Notes: generated from the sequence alone by a model not told the origin. DNA of 64,000 bases from an uncultured Bacteroidales bacterium (GCA_937891975.1 CALAUA010000010.1:1-64000), one strand, 5' to 3'; shown: positions 34,827-44,813, numbered from the stretch's first letter. Made by a program: numbers and translations.

Positions 34827-36584
34827 TTAGAAGAGTTTTGATGGAGCATTATTAACAGCCAAACCATATACACTCACTCCTGGTATCAGACAAGTAACCT
34901 CACCTGTAGCTAGATTATAGGAATAGATACCTGTAGGAGGATATAAGTCTTGTGTCTCTTTAACTGCGTAGTTGTTGCGGTAGCCAAAATATACACGTCC
35001 GTTCACTTCATCGTATGCCATTTGGCAAATACCAACACACTCACTGGTATGTCCCTCTACGGATGGAATATTTCCAGTTCGGTTAGTTTTGAAGCTTTTC
35101 GTACCAGTCGAATCTGTATATTGCACTTCGTAGTTTGGTAATTGTTTCAATGGATCTGTGATTGCTACTATCTCATCGTATGATCCAGCATATAAGCTAT
35201 TATAAGCATCACCAGTGCAATATACACATAAAGTTGGTGTCGTGTTCTTCGCACAGTACACAAATGTCTTAGGATATGCCTCCAATACGACGCCATCTTT
35301 TGGCTTATTACTATCATCACCTTGCGCAATAGCAGCAGATAGGATATCTGAATCTTGGAAGCGATAAATACCATTACCATTGTAGAACTTAGCCCAGTGC
35401 CATACACCATTAATCTTAGCCAAAGTTCCTCCAATGGCACCATAGCTCCAACCATAGTTGTAATATCCCAACGTGTTGTGGTTGACATAATATGGGAACT
35501 CAGTTGTGCCATACACTTTATCACGATCTTTCAAAGCCACCTTTATGAAACCAGTGTTACGGTTCGCGTAGTACAAGTAATCGCCATCTATACATCCATA
35601 GAATGGATCATCAAACGCGGCTTGACCCGCATTAGATATCATTGTTTGCACCTTGCTACCATCCTTCGAGATCACAGATATCTTACCATCACCCAGCACG
35701 CCATTCTCATCATTTACATAATAGAATTGCTTACCTGCATCCAACACATAGAGCAATGTGTCGTGGAAGAGCAGTGTGAATGGGTGTTGACCGGAAGCTA
35801 CACCAAGATCAAATGGATTGACAATCATATCAGCTGGTTTCTCAGCATCAGTCAGTTTGTATGCCATGATACGACCACCTTGTACAGCATAGTAGAGTGT
35901 AGGAACCTCCTTGTTGTATCCAACTTGTACATTCAGCGTAGCATCTTCCAACTCCATGCCACCGAGAGTAGCCGCTAACTTCACTTGTTGCGAACCTACG
36001 TGTGAAAATTGCAAACCAACTGGCACATCAGTAGGAGAACTAGATTCATAAGTTAGCACCTCATTACCATTAGCATCTTTAGTACCTACAGGGAAGGTCC
36101 AAACGAAAGTGGCAGGCTTATTTTGTGGGTTAGGCAATTCCACACTAAAATCTACCAATGTCTTTTGTACCTCGCAAATTGCGTCATCCATAGCGACACT
36201 TACGATTGGCTTGATCGGAGCAATCATAATTACTTGTTCTTTACTCAAATCACCAATGGTCAGTTTCACCTTATAGGTTCCTGCAGTAGTATAATAGCAT
36301 GTAATAGTATCCTTACCTTGCAATTCTGGGTCAAACACTGCATTCTCTCCAAACTCCCAAGTCACACTTCCTGTAGTTGTCGCAGGGGAAGTGTTTACAA
36401 AAGTGATATAGGAATCAATGTAATAATCCAAGTAATAGACAGAATCCGTCTTTTGATCAATATAGTATTCAAACGAAACTGCATCTCTTGGTAAAACTTC
36501 TTCCTCTGGTACATTATCTATACATGAAACAACGCACATTGGGAGAATGGCTATCAATAGCACTTTCAGAAAATCACGTTTCAT
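34827..36584 (-). CDS. PKD-domain surface lipoprotein with C-terminal propeller-like region
   Basis: About 585 aa from 36584 (MKRDFLKVLLIAILPMCVVSC). Upstream ATGs at 36590 and 36605 are possible but add nothing to the signal. Lipobox VVSC. PKD-like domain about 40-130 (ITFVNTSPATTTGSVTWEFGENAVFDPELQGKDTITCYYTTAGTYKVKLTI), a second Ig-like domain about 130-220, then about 350 aa of propeller-like repeats (LLFHDTLLYVLDAGKQFYYV, GDYLYYANRNTGFIKVAL). Lipoproteins of this build are common partners of SusCD pairs and are expected at the cell surface as glycan or ligand binders. Confidence 0.8.
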   Translation of the reverse strand: MKRDFLKVLLIAILPMCVVSCIDNVPEEEVLPRDAVSFEYYIDQKTDSVYYLDYYIDSYITFVNTSPATTTGSVTWEFGENAVFDPELQGKDTITCYYTTAGTYKVKLTIGDLSKEQVIMIAPIKPIVSVAMDDAICEVQKTLVDFSVELPNPQNKPATFVWTFPVGTKDANGNEVLTYESSSPTDVPVGLQFSHVGSQQVKLAATLGGMELEDATLNVQVGYNKEVPTLYYAVQGGRIMAYKLTDAEKPADMIVNPFDLGVASGQHPFTLLFHDTLLYVLDAGKQFYYVNDENGVLGDGKISVISKDGSKVQTMISNAGQAAFDDPFYGCIDGDYLYYANRNTGFIKVALKDRDKVYGTTEFPYYVNHNTLGYYNYGWSYGAIGGTLAKINGVWHWAKFYNGNGIYRFQDSDILSAAIAQGDDSNKPKDGVVLEAYPKTFVYCAKNTTPTLCVYCTGDAYNSLYAGSYDEIVAITDPLKQLPNYEVQYTDSTGTKSFKTNRTGNIPSVEGHTSECVGICQMAYDEVNGRVYFGYRNNYAVKETQDLYPPTGIYSYNLATGEVTCLIPGVSVYGLAVNNAPSKLF

Positions 36585-36615
36585 ATTCATCTTATTTAAT
36601 AGCATTAATACTCAA

Positions 36616-37605
36616 TTAGTTAACCGAAATTTCTTTCGCATCTGCAGAGCTATAGGTACCTGCTTTGTCGTATGCACGGAACTCCGCATGGATAGTAAAG
36701 CTTTGTTGGTACTCTACTGCATAGCCATCCGCTCCCAAAATCAAGTCTTGGAAGGTAACTTTATTGTTCCACAATTTCTCAACGGTATCCATAATTTGTG
36801 GATATACATGTTGCGAACTATCTACGTATGCATTAACATTCCATATGGTATCAACCGTCCAACCAATAGTATCAACGCGGCCATATTTACCTTCCTTAAT
36901 CTTAGGTATAGAATCAATATCGTAACCCAACGTATCGAATACAGTCTCATACTGTTTGAAGTGTTTAGTCCATACATTGGTATTCTTGTCGAATGTAGAA
37001 TCCGTCACCCATTGTATATAGGCAGAATCCATAAGGCTTAAACCTTTGAATACATCCATATACGCAGCATAGGTCATTTTTGTAGTCAAACTATCCTTAA
37101 ATCCCTTAGCAAAAGATTCACCAAAATATGCATGCAAGTTCTTTGTAAATCCTATAGTGTCTTTAGGATTCTTCCAGGATACAGGTGCAAGGGTATAACT
37201 CACTGGGAATGCGTCTTCCAGGACATACGCGTGCAACGAATCACTCCACAACGCTTCGTCGTGCTTATAGGATTGAACAGCTTGCAGTACGCGTTTTTGC
37301 TCCGTCACACTACTTGTATAATTGTATGAAAAAGATTTAATCAATGGACAAGAAACCATTCTATCTACCTTTTCCCACAAATCATACCATACTTCGGAAT
37401 GATCTAGCTCTTCTACTGTAGAATAATATTGAGCAGTAAATCCCATAGTTGTTCCAGCCTTCACAGCACTACTCTCTATTGTCCAATAGGTCTCTGGGCC
37501 TACTGCACCAGTGATTGTATTCTCATCGAAGAAATCATGTTTCTCGCAAGACGCCATTCCCACTACAAGCAAGGCCAGCGCCAGTATGTTTAATTTATTC
37601 TTCAT
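36616..37605 (-). CDS. SusCD-associated lipoprotein of unknown family
   Basis: About 329 aa from 37605 (MKNKLNILALALLVVGMASC). The frame extends 15 codons into the end of the SusD gene, which was rejected because the lipobox sits properly from 37605. Mature part begins EKHDFFDENTITGAVGPETYWTI. A central helical region (about 130-230) is followed by beta strands ending EFRAYDKAGTYSSADAKEISVN, an Ig-like close. Family not recognised. Position three of the locus (SusC, SusD, this) matches where SusE/F-like surface binding lipoproteins usually lie. Confidence 0.75.
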   Translation of the reverse strand: MKNKLNILALALLVVGMASCEKHDFFDENTITGAVGPETYWTIESSAVKAGTTMGFTAQYYSTVEELDHSEVWYDLWEKVDRMVSCPLIKSFSYNYTSSVTEQKRVLQAVQSYKHDEALWSDSLHAYVLEDAFPVSYTLAPVSWKNPKDTIGFTKNLHAYFGESFAKGFKDSLTTKMTYAAYMDVFKGLSLMDSAYIQWVTDSTFDKNTNVWTKHFKQYETVFDTLGYDIDSIPKIKEGKYGRVDTIGWTVDTIWNVNAYVDSSQHVYPQIMDTVEKLWNNKVTFQDLILGADGYAVEYQQSFTIHAEFRAYDKAGTYSSADAKEISVN

Positions 37606-37640
37606 AATAAATATATTTATCTTGTTATACCATTCCAATC

Positions 37641-39521
37641 TTATTGCCACTTGATACCAGGATCTGACGAGTGCGCCATACCGCTAGTATTATACGCCCA
37701 AATCATACGTTTTTTCAAGATTCGATAATCCAAAATCTTCTCACCAGCCGCATTGGTCGTATAATAACCCATACGATCCAACTCTTTCTTATTGTACTTA
37801 GTCTCAGTCTCAGTATCCGCATTCAGGCGAGCCACCCACGCATTTGGTGACAATTCTGCATTGACACCAAAGTTATCTGGATCATCAATCCAATATGGAG
37901 CATACAAGTTATATGGACGACGCAATGAATATGGTTGATCAAAGAATTCCACAGTTTCATTATCTATCTCCTCCTTGGTAGCACCATTTGGTATATTGGC
38001 TACATCATATACATATATGGCCGCTTGACCAGGACGAGAATATGAGATACCATTCGTAGAAGAACTATAGTTGTAGCGACGCATATCTGTCCATTGTTCT
38101 GGTTGGAGATACATTGCTACATACTTTTGTTGCATCAAATCAGCAATGGTAAACTTATCAGCACCTGGCAACTTCACTTCCAAGAAGCGCTTATATTGCA
38201 ATACCTGATTCTTACTAATGCCTTGAGCAACCAGAATAGAGTCTGCCTTAGGGTTGCTATTAAGCAGCTCTAATGCCCAATCCAATTGAACTACAGGTAA
38301 ATTATATCGAACCATATTATCCTTAGTAGCCTCTACTGTAGTATTGTATGCACCAGCATTATCACCAGCCCAATATTGTGCTTCCGCTTTGATGAATTTC
38401 AATTCTTCAGTTGTAATCAAAGCGATATAACCTGTATTTTGGGTATAAGGGTTAGACAACTTACTTGCCGCATATAAGTCTGGATAATTAGCAGTCGTTT
38501 TATCGATACTCATACCTATATTGCTTTCCAAATAGCCCAATGCATTATTCTTCTCAGCAGTAGGTTGCTCCATGATTTGAGTTGCACGCAAGTCAATAGC
38601 ATAACCGCGCTTCATACCCCATGTACCATCAATAGCACCCAAAATTCCTTTCAAGAAGAACTTAGTAGGAATAGAAGAAGCCAAACGGTTGTCACGGCTC
38701 TCCCATGAGTTGATCTTTGGAGCGTATGGTCCCCAAGGGCAGTTTGACTCGGTCACACCGCCAGGATAATGATATTGTGGTTCTTCCCAATTAGCTAGAG
38801 CATCGTCCACTAGACGAATAATCTCCTGACATACAGCTGGATTATTCTCCCAGTTAGGCAATTTACGCAACCACAAACGTGCTTTCAGTGCCTTACAGAA
38901 TGCTTCCCACTTTGCTATATCACCACCATAGATACGATCCATCTTATCATTGATAAGAAGATTGGTCTTAGCTTTAACCCATGCTGGATCTTTATACAAT
39001 TTCAGCAATTCATCCACCTCTTGGAACATCCATTCATATACCTCTGCTTGTGTATCATATTTAGGCGAAGCACTTTGATATACTTGAGAGCGAGGCATAT
39101 CACCAAATGCATCCGTAGTCATCATCGTGGACATCAACATCACTGTACGTCCAATCAGAATGGCATTATACTGTCCAGCTTTTTCGGCTAACTCGTTCAT
39201 TTTTTGAATGTTTGCACCTAAATCATAGAAGTGACGACGCCACATTGGGTGACGGTTCACACCTAGGAACTCCCAACCTTGGCTATATGGATACGAACCG
39301 GTTGCACTCTTACCACCAGTAGTCAGCGCTTGGCACATATATACGCCATACTCCGCATGGTCATAACAAATCTGAGCGGCATAGAAAGTTGCCACTGGCA
39401 ACACTTGATCCACCGAAGTCGTGATAGGAGAATCCTTGGTATAGTTCACATCCAAGAAATCCTCACAACTTGTAAAGAACATCGCTCCTAAAAGAGCAGA
39501 TATAATAAATAACTTTTTCAT
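37641..39521 (-). CDS. SusD/RagB-like nutrient-binding outer-membrane lipoprotein
   Basis: 626 aa. Lipoprotein signal MKKLFIISALLGAMFFTSC, then EDFLDVNYTKDSP, typical of the SusD group often called SusD_2. TPR-like helices follow (YNAILIGRTVMLMSTMMTTDAFGDMPRSQVY, EVYEWMFQEVDELLKLY, LITTEELKFIKAEAQYWAGDNAGAYN). It caps the SusC barrel and holds ligand at the surface. 21 bp downstream of the SusC gene. The ligand cannot be read from the sequence; the neighbours suggest an amino-sugar polymer or muropeptide. Confidence 0.94.
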   Translation of the reverse strand: MKKLFIISALLGAMFFTSCEDFLDVNYTKDSPITTSVDQVLPVATFYAAQICYDHAEYGVYMCQALTTGGKSATGSYPYSQGWEFLGVNRHPMWRRHFYDLGANIQKMNELAEKAGQYNAILIGRTVMLMSTMMTTDAFGDMPRSQVYQSASPKYDTQAEVYEWMFQEVDELLKLYKDPAWVKAKTNLLINDKMDRIYGGDIAKWEAFCKALKARLWLRKLPNWENNPAVCQEIIRLVDDALANWEEPQYHYPGGVTESNCPWGPYAPKINSWESRDNRLASSIPTKFFLKGILGAIDGTWGMKRGYAIDLRATQIMEQPTAEKNNALGYLESNIGMSIDKTTANYPDLYAASKLSNPYTQNTGYIALITTEELKFIKAEAQYWAGDNAGAYNTTVEATKDNMVRYNLPVVQLDWALELLNSNPKADSILVAQGISKNQVLQYKRFLEVKLPGADKFTIADLMQQKYVAMYLQPEQWTDMRRYNYSSSTNGISYSRPGQAAIYVYDVANIPNGATKEEIDNETVEFFDQPYSLRRPYNLYAPYWIDDPDNFGVNAELSPNAWVARLNADTETETKYNKKELDRMGYYTTNAAGEKILDYRILKKRMIWAYNTSGMAHSSDPGIKWQ

Positions 39522-39542
39522 ATTCTTGAATCTATTAGATTG

Positions 39543-42500
39543 TTAGAAAGAAGCCGTGAGGCTGATATTATAACTACGAGTGCTTGGCACAGGGCTATTA
39601 TCAATACCCGCCGAACCAGTACCACCTTGTCCTGTAGATGCGTTGCAGACTGGATCTGTACCTGTATATTTAGTTAGCACAAATACATTGTTACATGTGA
39701 AGTTAAGCTTCAATGCTTTGAGTACCTTTTGATTAGGTATCAGCCTCACAAAGTCATATCCCAAAGTCACATAACTGAGTCGCAAGTACGAACCATCCTC
39801 AATAAAGTTGGTGGATACATTGTAGAAATAGTTAGTGATATTTGTCTGGTTGAGAGTAATTGGTTTGGTGTTTGGCAGATAAGTCACATTGCCTGCCTCA
39901 TCCACGTGCTCAGTCACACCATTGAACACCACTTGACGACCACGATAGGTCTCAAGAATCTTGTGGTTACCGCTAGAGATGAGGTTACGTCCTGTCACAT
40001 TCAGAACATCGCCTCCATAACGTCCGTCAAACAGGAATGAGAATTGTACACCATAAATATTCATACTACTATTCAAACCTGCTTGGAATTTCGCTTCACG
40101 GTTACCAATCAGCTCGTTCTTGTTAGGATTGATCTTAGGGAAACCATTCTCATCTACAATCACTTGACCAGCAGCATTACGTTGATAATCCTTACCAGTG
40201 AGCGCGGTAGTAGAACCTCCGAGATAAGCAGAGGTAAATACATCACCGTATTGAGGACCTGTAATCTCATGTACATCTTCTGGAAGACCGATTACAGTAC
40301 CACGGTTTAGACCAAAGTTAAGACCCAAAGTCCAATTGAAGTTTTTGCGTTTGAATACATCTTGATCCAAGGTAAACTCCATACCATGATTGCGGATAGC
40401 ACCCTCATTACGAGTTTGGAGAATATAACCTGATGATGGAGATACACGCACAGTCACGATTTGGTTATCCACCTTGGTATTATAGTAAGCCACATCCAAA
40501 CGTGTCTTGTTATCAAAGAACTTGATATCCATACCAACCTCCCATGAATAAGACATCTCAGGTTGCAGGTCAAGAGAAGCAGATGACATAGTAGGATCTA
40601 TACCATAACCGCCATCAGGATAGGTACCAAATTGTTTAAAACGACGGTCATAGAGGTTAGCTGGCGCATCCTTACCTACTACAGCGTAGTTACCACGCAA
40701 CTTCCAGTAAGAGAACCAGTTATTCTTCGTTTCATTCAAACCAGGAATCAACTCAGAGAGGATGATTCCACCCGTTACTGAAGGATAGAAGAATGGATTG
40801 TTGTTAATAGTAGATGACCAGTCCCAACGACCCGTCACGGACAATGATGCCAATCCTTTATAATCTCCACGAATTTCACCAAAGTAACCAAAACGACGAC
40901 GAATAGAGTGACCTGATGTACGATCTGACAACTCCATCCAATCACGATTGGTATTGGACAAACTGTAGGTACCTGGGATAATAAAGTCACAACCATAGTT
41001 AGACATCGAGAAACCCTCAGACATCTTCAACTCTGTACCTACCATCACATCAATCGAGAAATCTTTTGGCAATTCTATCTTATAACTAGCATTTACACCA
41101 GCTGTAAAGAGTTGGCTACGACTAGATGATGCAGAATACGAACCCAAAGAAGATTTACTCATATTCTTGATATCATCAGTGGTCAACAAGTAGTTTTCTG
41201 GATTCATATATCCACCTGTCAGACCTAGCATTGGGAACACCTCAGTAGCACTTGTAGAAGCCAACCATGCCATATATTGATAGTATTCATCCCAAGCACC
41301 TTCTGGAGTGCCCTTATCATGTAGATTATTTGGATTATACACATAGTCCTTAGGCGCATCGCCAGTTGGCATTGTTACAGCACTAACCACATTGCTATCA
41401 TCCCAACGAGGAACTGAATAACTATCTGAAGATGAGTGACTAACATCGTAGCTTACTCGACCCACAATTTGCAAATTCTTGATAGGTTTCAGGGTGACAC
41501 TACCATTAATCACATTACGAGTTTTCTTTGCTACACCATCATCCTCATATATGCTATACAATGGACTCATAGGAGAACCATATTTATTTGTATCGCTCCA
41601 ATAACGATAACGTGGCAAACCATTTTCATGCTTGTAGTTAGTAATATCATCATTAATTGGCCAACCATACACTGAACTTACACCACCAGTAGAACGTGAT
41701 TTTGTATCAGTGATATTCACACCCATTTGGAATGTAATCCATTCTGCTGGAGTATATGAAGCCTTTATCAACGCACCAAAACGTTGCTTATAATCTTCTG
41801 GAATAATACCATCTGCCTTAGACCAGTTAGCAGAAGCATACGCTTGGAATTTCTCACTACCACCAGTCACAGAGAAGTCATACTTGTGATAGAAACCCGT
41901 TTGGAAGAAGTTACCAATATTGTCATAAATAGTTGCACCCTCACCCAACATAGGACCCCATCCACCAGATGTCTTATCCTTGTAGAATCCTTGTGCACCT
42001 GGACCGTATGTTTGTTGCAATTGAGGAAGACGAGTAGGAGTATCCCATTGCCAGCTACCATTAGCTTGCACTTTGATCTTACCCGCCTCACCCTGTTTGG
42101 TAGTAATCATGATGACACCATTCGCTGCATCTTGACCATACAACGCCGCAGCCGCTGCACCTTTCAACACAGTGATATTCTCAATATCATTAGGGTTGAT
42201 ATCCGCAGCCGTTGAACCACCACCACTAATAGCCACACCATCAAGGATAAACAAAGGCTCATTGCTTTGACTATTGTTCACAGATGAAATACCACGGATA
42301 ATAATTTGACTACCAGAGTTAGGCGAACCACCTGCATTCGTAACAGACACACCCGCAATCTTACCTTGCAATGAGTTAACAAAGTTAGAACTCTTGTTCT
42401 CCGTAAGCGCATCTCCACCAATATTTTGCACAGCAAAGTTCAAGCGTTTTTTCTCTTGAACTACACCCATCGCAGTTACAACCACCTCTTCCATAGCAAT

Positions 42501-42785
42501 GGCATCGCTCTGTAAAGTAACATCCATTTGAGGACCTGATACTTTTTTCTCCAAAGAGGTCAAACCTACATAACTAAACACCAAGACAGCATTATCAGAT
42601 ACTGTCAGTTCATACATACCATCAAAATCGGTAATCGTACCATTTGATGTTCCTTTCTCCAAGACAGAAGCACCAATCACTGGCAATCCGTCTTCTGCAG
42701 AAATCACAGTACCTGTCACTGTTATGCTCGCCATCATAGCCACAGAGAGCAGCGAACAGGTTAGAATAAAGAGTATTTTCTTCAT
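39543..42785 (-). CDS. SusC/RagA-family TonB-dependent outer-membrane transporter
   Basis: 1080 aa. Signal peptide MKKILFILTCSLLSVAMMA, carboxypeptidase-regulatory-like domain about 20-95 (VTGTVISAEDGLPVIGASVLEKGTSNGTITDFDGMYEL), TonB-box-like EEVVVTAMG, plug domain about 115-225 (NSLQGKIAGVSVTNAGGSPNSGSQIIIRGISSV, PLFILDGVAI, ITVLKGAAAAALYGQDAANGVIMITTK), then the large beta-barrel ending YNISLTASF. Imports a bulky ligand with energy from TonB-ExbBD. First gene of a run SusC-SusD-lipoprotein-PKD lipoprotein-GHL10, behind a promoter with a palindrome on its -33 box. Confidence 0.97.
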   Translation of the reverse strand: MKKILFILTCSLLSVAMMASITVTGTVISAEDGLPVIGASVLEKGTSNGTITDFDGMYELTVSDNAVLVFSYVGLTSLEKKVSGPQMDVTLQSDAIAMEEVVVTAMGVVQEKKRLNFAVQNIGGDALTENKSSNFVNSLQGKIAGVSVTNAGGSPNSGSQIIIRGISSVNNSQSNEPLFILDGVAISGGGSTAADINPNDIENITVLKGAAAAALYGQDAANGVIMITTKQGEAGKIKVQANGSWQWDTPTRLPQLQQTYGPGAQGFYKDKTSGGWGPMLGEGATIYDNIGNFFQTGFYHKYDFSVTGGSEKFQAYASANWSKADGIIPEDYKQRFGALIKASYTPAEWITFQMGVNITDTKSRSTGGVSSVYGWPINDDITNYKHENGLPRYRYWSDTNKYGSPMSPLYSIYEDDGVAKKTRNVINGSVTLKPIKNLQIVGRVSYDVSHSSSDSYSVPRWDDSNVVSAVTMPTGDAPKDYVYNPNNLHDKGTPEGAWDEYYQYMAWLASTSATEVFPMLGLTGGYMNPENYLLTTDDIKNMSKSSLGSYSASSSRSQLFTAGVNASYKIELPKDFSIDVMVGTELKMSEGFSMSNYGCDFIIPGTYSLSNTNRDWMELSDRTSGHSIRRRFGYFGEIRGDYKGLASLSVTGRWDWSSTINNNPFFYPSVTGGIILSELIPGLNETKNNWFSYWKLRGNYAVVGKDAPANLYDRRFKQFGTYPDGGYGIDPTMSSASLDLQPEMSYSWEVGMDIKFFDNKTRLDVAYYNTKVDNQIVTVRVSPSSGYILQTRNEGAIRNHGMEFTLDQDVFKRKNFNWTLGLNFGLNRGTVIGLPEDVHEITGPQYGDVFTSAYLGGSTTALTGKDYQRNAAGQVIVDENGFPKINPNKNELIGNREAKFQAGLNSSMNIYGVQFSFLFDGRYGGDVLNVTGRNLISSGNHKILETYRGRQVVFNGVTEHVDEAGNVTYLPNTKPITLNQTNITNYFYNVSTNFIEDGSYLRLSYVTLGYDFVRLIPNQKVLKALKLNFTCNNVFVLTKYTGTDPVCNASTGQGGTGSAGIDNSPVPSTRSYNISLTASF

Positions 42786-42839
42786 AAATATTAGAATTAG
42801 TAAATATTTCGTTTATTTATTGCTGCATTTATTCGGCGA

Positions 42840-42878
42840 CAAAGTTACAAAAAAACATCGAAATCACCAAACGTTTGC
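42840..42878 (-). promoter_or_regulatory. SusC promoter with perfect palindromic operator on -33
   Basis: Minus strand: TAACTTTG at 42840-42847 (-7) and TTTG at 42868-42871 (-33), 20-bp spacer. The -33 box is the left half of a perfect palindrome CAAACGTTTG (42868-42877). Directly follows the murQ stop codon (42887). The CG-centred form resembles LacI-type operators. Confidence 0.75.
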
Positions 42879-42886
42879 ATATTTTT

Positions 42887-43708
42887 TTACATTTTTTCAC
42901 GATATGCATCCATCGCCTTTTTCACACTACCATGCAAAAGCAACAGGTCTTTAGCCTTGTCATACTCCAATCCCAATTCATCCACAAGCATACGTGTACC
43001 ACGGTCAACTAGTTTCTTGTTTGAAAGTTGCATGTTCACCATCTTATTTCCTTTCACACGCCCCATCTTAATCATGGTAATAGTAGTAATCATGTTACAA
43101 ACGAGTTTTTGCGCTGTGCCTGATTTTAAGCGAGTAGAACCCGTTACAAACTCAGGCCCCACCAATGGTTCAATAGCAATCTCAGCCACTTGTCCTACAG
43201 GCGAACCAGGGTTACAAGAAACAGAAGCTGTCAAGCAACCAAACTCGCGCGCACGCTCAAGCGCGCCTATTACATAAGGTGTAGTACCCGAAGCAGCAAT
43301 ACCTACCACCGTATCCAAGGTCGTGATATCATGCTCCAACAATTCCTTCCATGATTTCTCAGGATCATCCTCTGCATTCTCCACTGGATTACGCAAAGCA
43401 TGATCACCACCTGCAATCAAGCCAATCACAAATGATGGTGGCATACCAAAGGTAGGAGGAATCTCACTGGCATCCAATACACCAAGACGACCACTCGTAC
43501 CTGCACCCATATAGAAGATACGACCGCCTTGTTTCATACGTTCTACAATACCTTCTACCAATTTTTCTATTTGAGGAATACACTCCTTGACAGCCAAAGC
43601 CACCTTTTGGTCTTCCTCATTCATTTCACGCAGCAATTCACCCACCGACTTCTGATCCAAATTGTCATGAAGCGAACTTTGCTCTGTAATCTTTTTAAAT
43701 TCAGCCAT
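42887..43708 (-). CDS. murQ: N-acetylmuramic acid 6-phosphate etherase
   Basis: 273 aa from 43708 (MAEFKKITEQSSLHDNLD); nine earlier in-frame codons come from a heptamer repeat and were rejected. SIS sugar-isomerase fold: FYMGAGTSGRLGVLDASEIPPTFG with a conserved Glu, then LRNPVENAEDDPE with the second catalytic-region Glu, GIAASGTTPYVIGALE and GSTRLKSGTAQKLVCNMIT. Splits the lactyl ether of MurNAc-6-phosphate to give GlcNAc-6-phosphate and lactate. This enzyme marks use of peptidoglycan sugars. Downstream of the BadF kinase that may make its substrate. Confidence 0.95.
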   Translation of the reverse strand: MAEFKKITEQSSLHDNLDQKSVGELLREMNEEDQKVALAVKECIPQIEKLVEGIVERMKQGGRIFYMGAGTSGRLGVLDASEIPPTFGMPPSFVIGLIAGGDHALRNPVENAEDDPEKSWKELLEHDITTLDTVVGIAASGTTPYVIGALERAREFGCLTASVSCNPGSPVGQVAEIAIEPLVGPEFVTGSTRLKSGTAQKLVCNMITTITMIKMGRVKGNKMVNMQLSNKKLVDRGTRMLVDELGLEYDKAKDLLLLHGSVKKAMDAYREKM

Positions 43709-43723
43709 AATCGTTTTTACACT

Positions 43724-43758
43724 ATTAACCGTCAACTGTTAATTATTAACTGTCAACT
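43724..43758. repeat. Heptameric repeat between the kinase gene and murQ
   Basis: Five 7-bp units (ATTAACC, GTCAACT, GTTAATT, ATTAACT, GTCAACT) filling the intercistronic spacer and overlapping the kinase stop codon by two bases. Confidence 0.75.
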
Positions 43759-44614
43759 ACATTGTAGGAACCACATCTTTCTTATGATACTCCTTCAAGC
43801 CTTCCATAGGACCTTGAAGAATCTTACCTACCGCAAAACCATTATCTGCAAGCACTTTTTTAAGTACATCTTGGTAATAATAAGCAATCGAGCCGATAAA
43901 GCCTACTGGCAATGCAGGATATTGCGGCAAAATACGCTTAGCAAAATAATCGAAGTGGTCGTAAACAAGTTGTGCAATCAATGGGTTTTCAAGGTTCTCA
44001 GCGCAGAAACGACTGAGAGAGGCTAAGTAACGATTTGGGAAAGGTTTACGATATACGTTTTCGATTACGTCTGCGGCTGTAATGCCATATTGTTTTTGGA
44101 ATTTCTCTTTGAGTTCTTCGCTCAATTGATTTTTGAAGAGATCTGAAACCAGACGTTTGCCAAGCACAGCACCACTACCTTCATCACCAAGAATAAAACC
44201 TAGCGCAGGAACATTTTTCTCTATTTCTTTGCCACTCCACAAGCAAGAGTTGGCACCTGTACCCAGGATACAAGCCACACCTCTTTCCTCGCCAAGCAAA
44301 CCGCACGCAGCACCTACCATATCAGAATATACCTCAATAGCAGCTTCTTTGAAGATACCCTCTAAAGCATATTCTACTACTGGAGTTTTCTCAGGAGTAC
44401 ATCCTGCCCCATAGAAATAGATGTTGGTAATCTTACCTGCCCACATCTCACCAGCCATCTTAGGCAATAGTTGGTTGTTTACGCTATTCTTAATAGCATC
44501 TGATGTCTGTTGAAACGGATTGATACCATCCGTAAAGTACTCACTACAATGGCCATTTGCTGCCATTAAGCACCAATGAGTCTTGGTAGAACCTGAATCT
44601 GCAATTAAAATCAT
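43757..44614 (-). CDS. BadF/BadG-family amino-sugar kinase (NagK/MurK candidate)
   Basis: 285 aa. ASKHA ATPase fold: phosphate-1 loop IADSGSTKTHW at the N-terminus, ILGTGANSCLW (phosphate-2), GFILGDEGSGAVLGKRL, FIGSIAYYYQDVL near the C-terminus. The BcrAD/BadFG family includes human GlcNAc kinase and the Clostridium MurK enzyme that phosphorylates MurNAc and GlcNAc. Immediately followed by murQ, so MurNAc kinase activity feeding MurQ is the simplest reading. GlcNAc or another amino sugar remains possible. Confidence 0.85.
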   Translation of the reverse strand: MILIADSGSTKTHWCLMAANGHCSEYFTDGINPFQQTSDAIKNSVNNQLLPKMAGEMWAGKITNIYFYGAGCTPEKTPVVEYALEGIFKEAAIEVYSDMVGAACGLLGEERGVACILGTGANSCLWSGKEIEKNVPALGFILGDEGSGAVLGKRLVSDLFKNQLSEELKEKFQKQYGITAADVIENVYRKPFPNRYLASLSRFCAENLENPLIAQLVYDHFDYFAKRILPQYPALPVGFIGSIAYYYQDVLKKVLADNGFAVGKILQGPMEGLKEYHKKDVVPTM

Positions 44615-44683
44615 AAGTATTTATTTTATCTATTTTGTTCGTAACATTTCAAAACATTTTGTCTCCATCTACAAAACAACTCG

Positions 44684-44722
44684 CAAAGGTACTACTTTTT
44701 TCGTATACGCGCAAGCGATATC
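44684..44722 (-). promoter_or_regulatory. Promoter of the kinase-murQ pair with half-conserved operator
   Basis: Minus strand: TACCTTTG at 44684-44691, 20-bp spacer, CTTG at 44712-44715. The -33 box lies in GCAAGCGATATC (44711-44722), whose left half and CG centre match the operator motifs at 28148, 42867 and 44775; the right half has decayed. Confidence 0.62.
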
Positions 44723-44774
44723 ATGCGATTTATGTTGTAAAACATATAAAAAGTAAAAAAAAAACTTTTTTTTC

Positions 44775-44813
44775 GCAACCGTTTGCATAATTTGATGAAA
44801 TAATGTAATTTTG
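44775..44813 (+). promoter_or_regulatory. Promoter of the NagB-like/PIG-L gene with palindromic operator on -33
   Basis: Plus strand: TTTG at 44782-44785, 20-bp spacer, TAATTTTG at 44806-44813. The -33 box is the right half of GCAACCGTTTGC (44775-44786). Divergent from the kinase-murQ promoter, so both units would be controlled from this 270-bp region. Confidence 0.72.

Noticed and set aside
22756..42785. Horizontally acquired island or mobile element
   Set aside because: No transposase, integrase, tRNA-adjacent att repeat or clear base-composition break was seen; the locus is flanked by ordinary genes.
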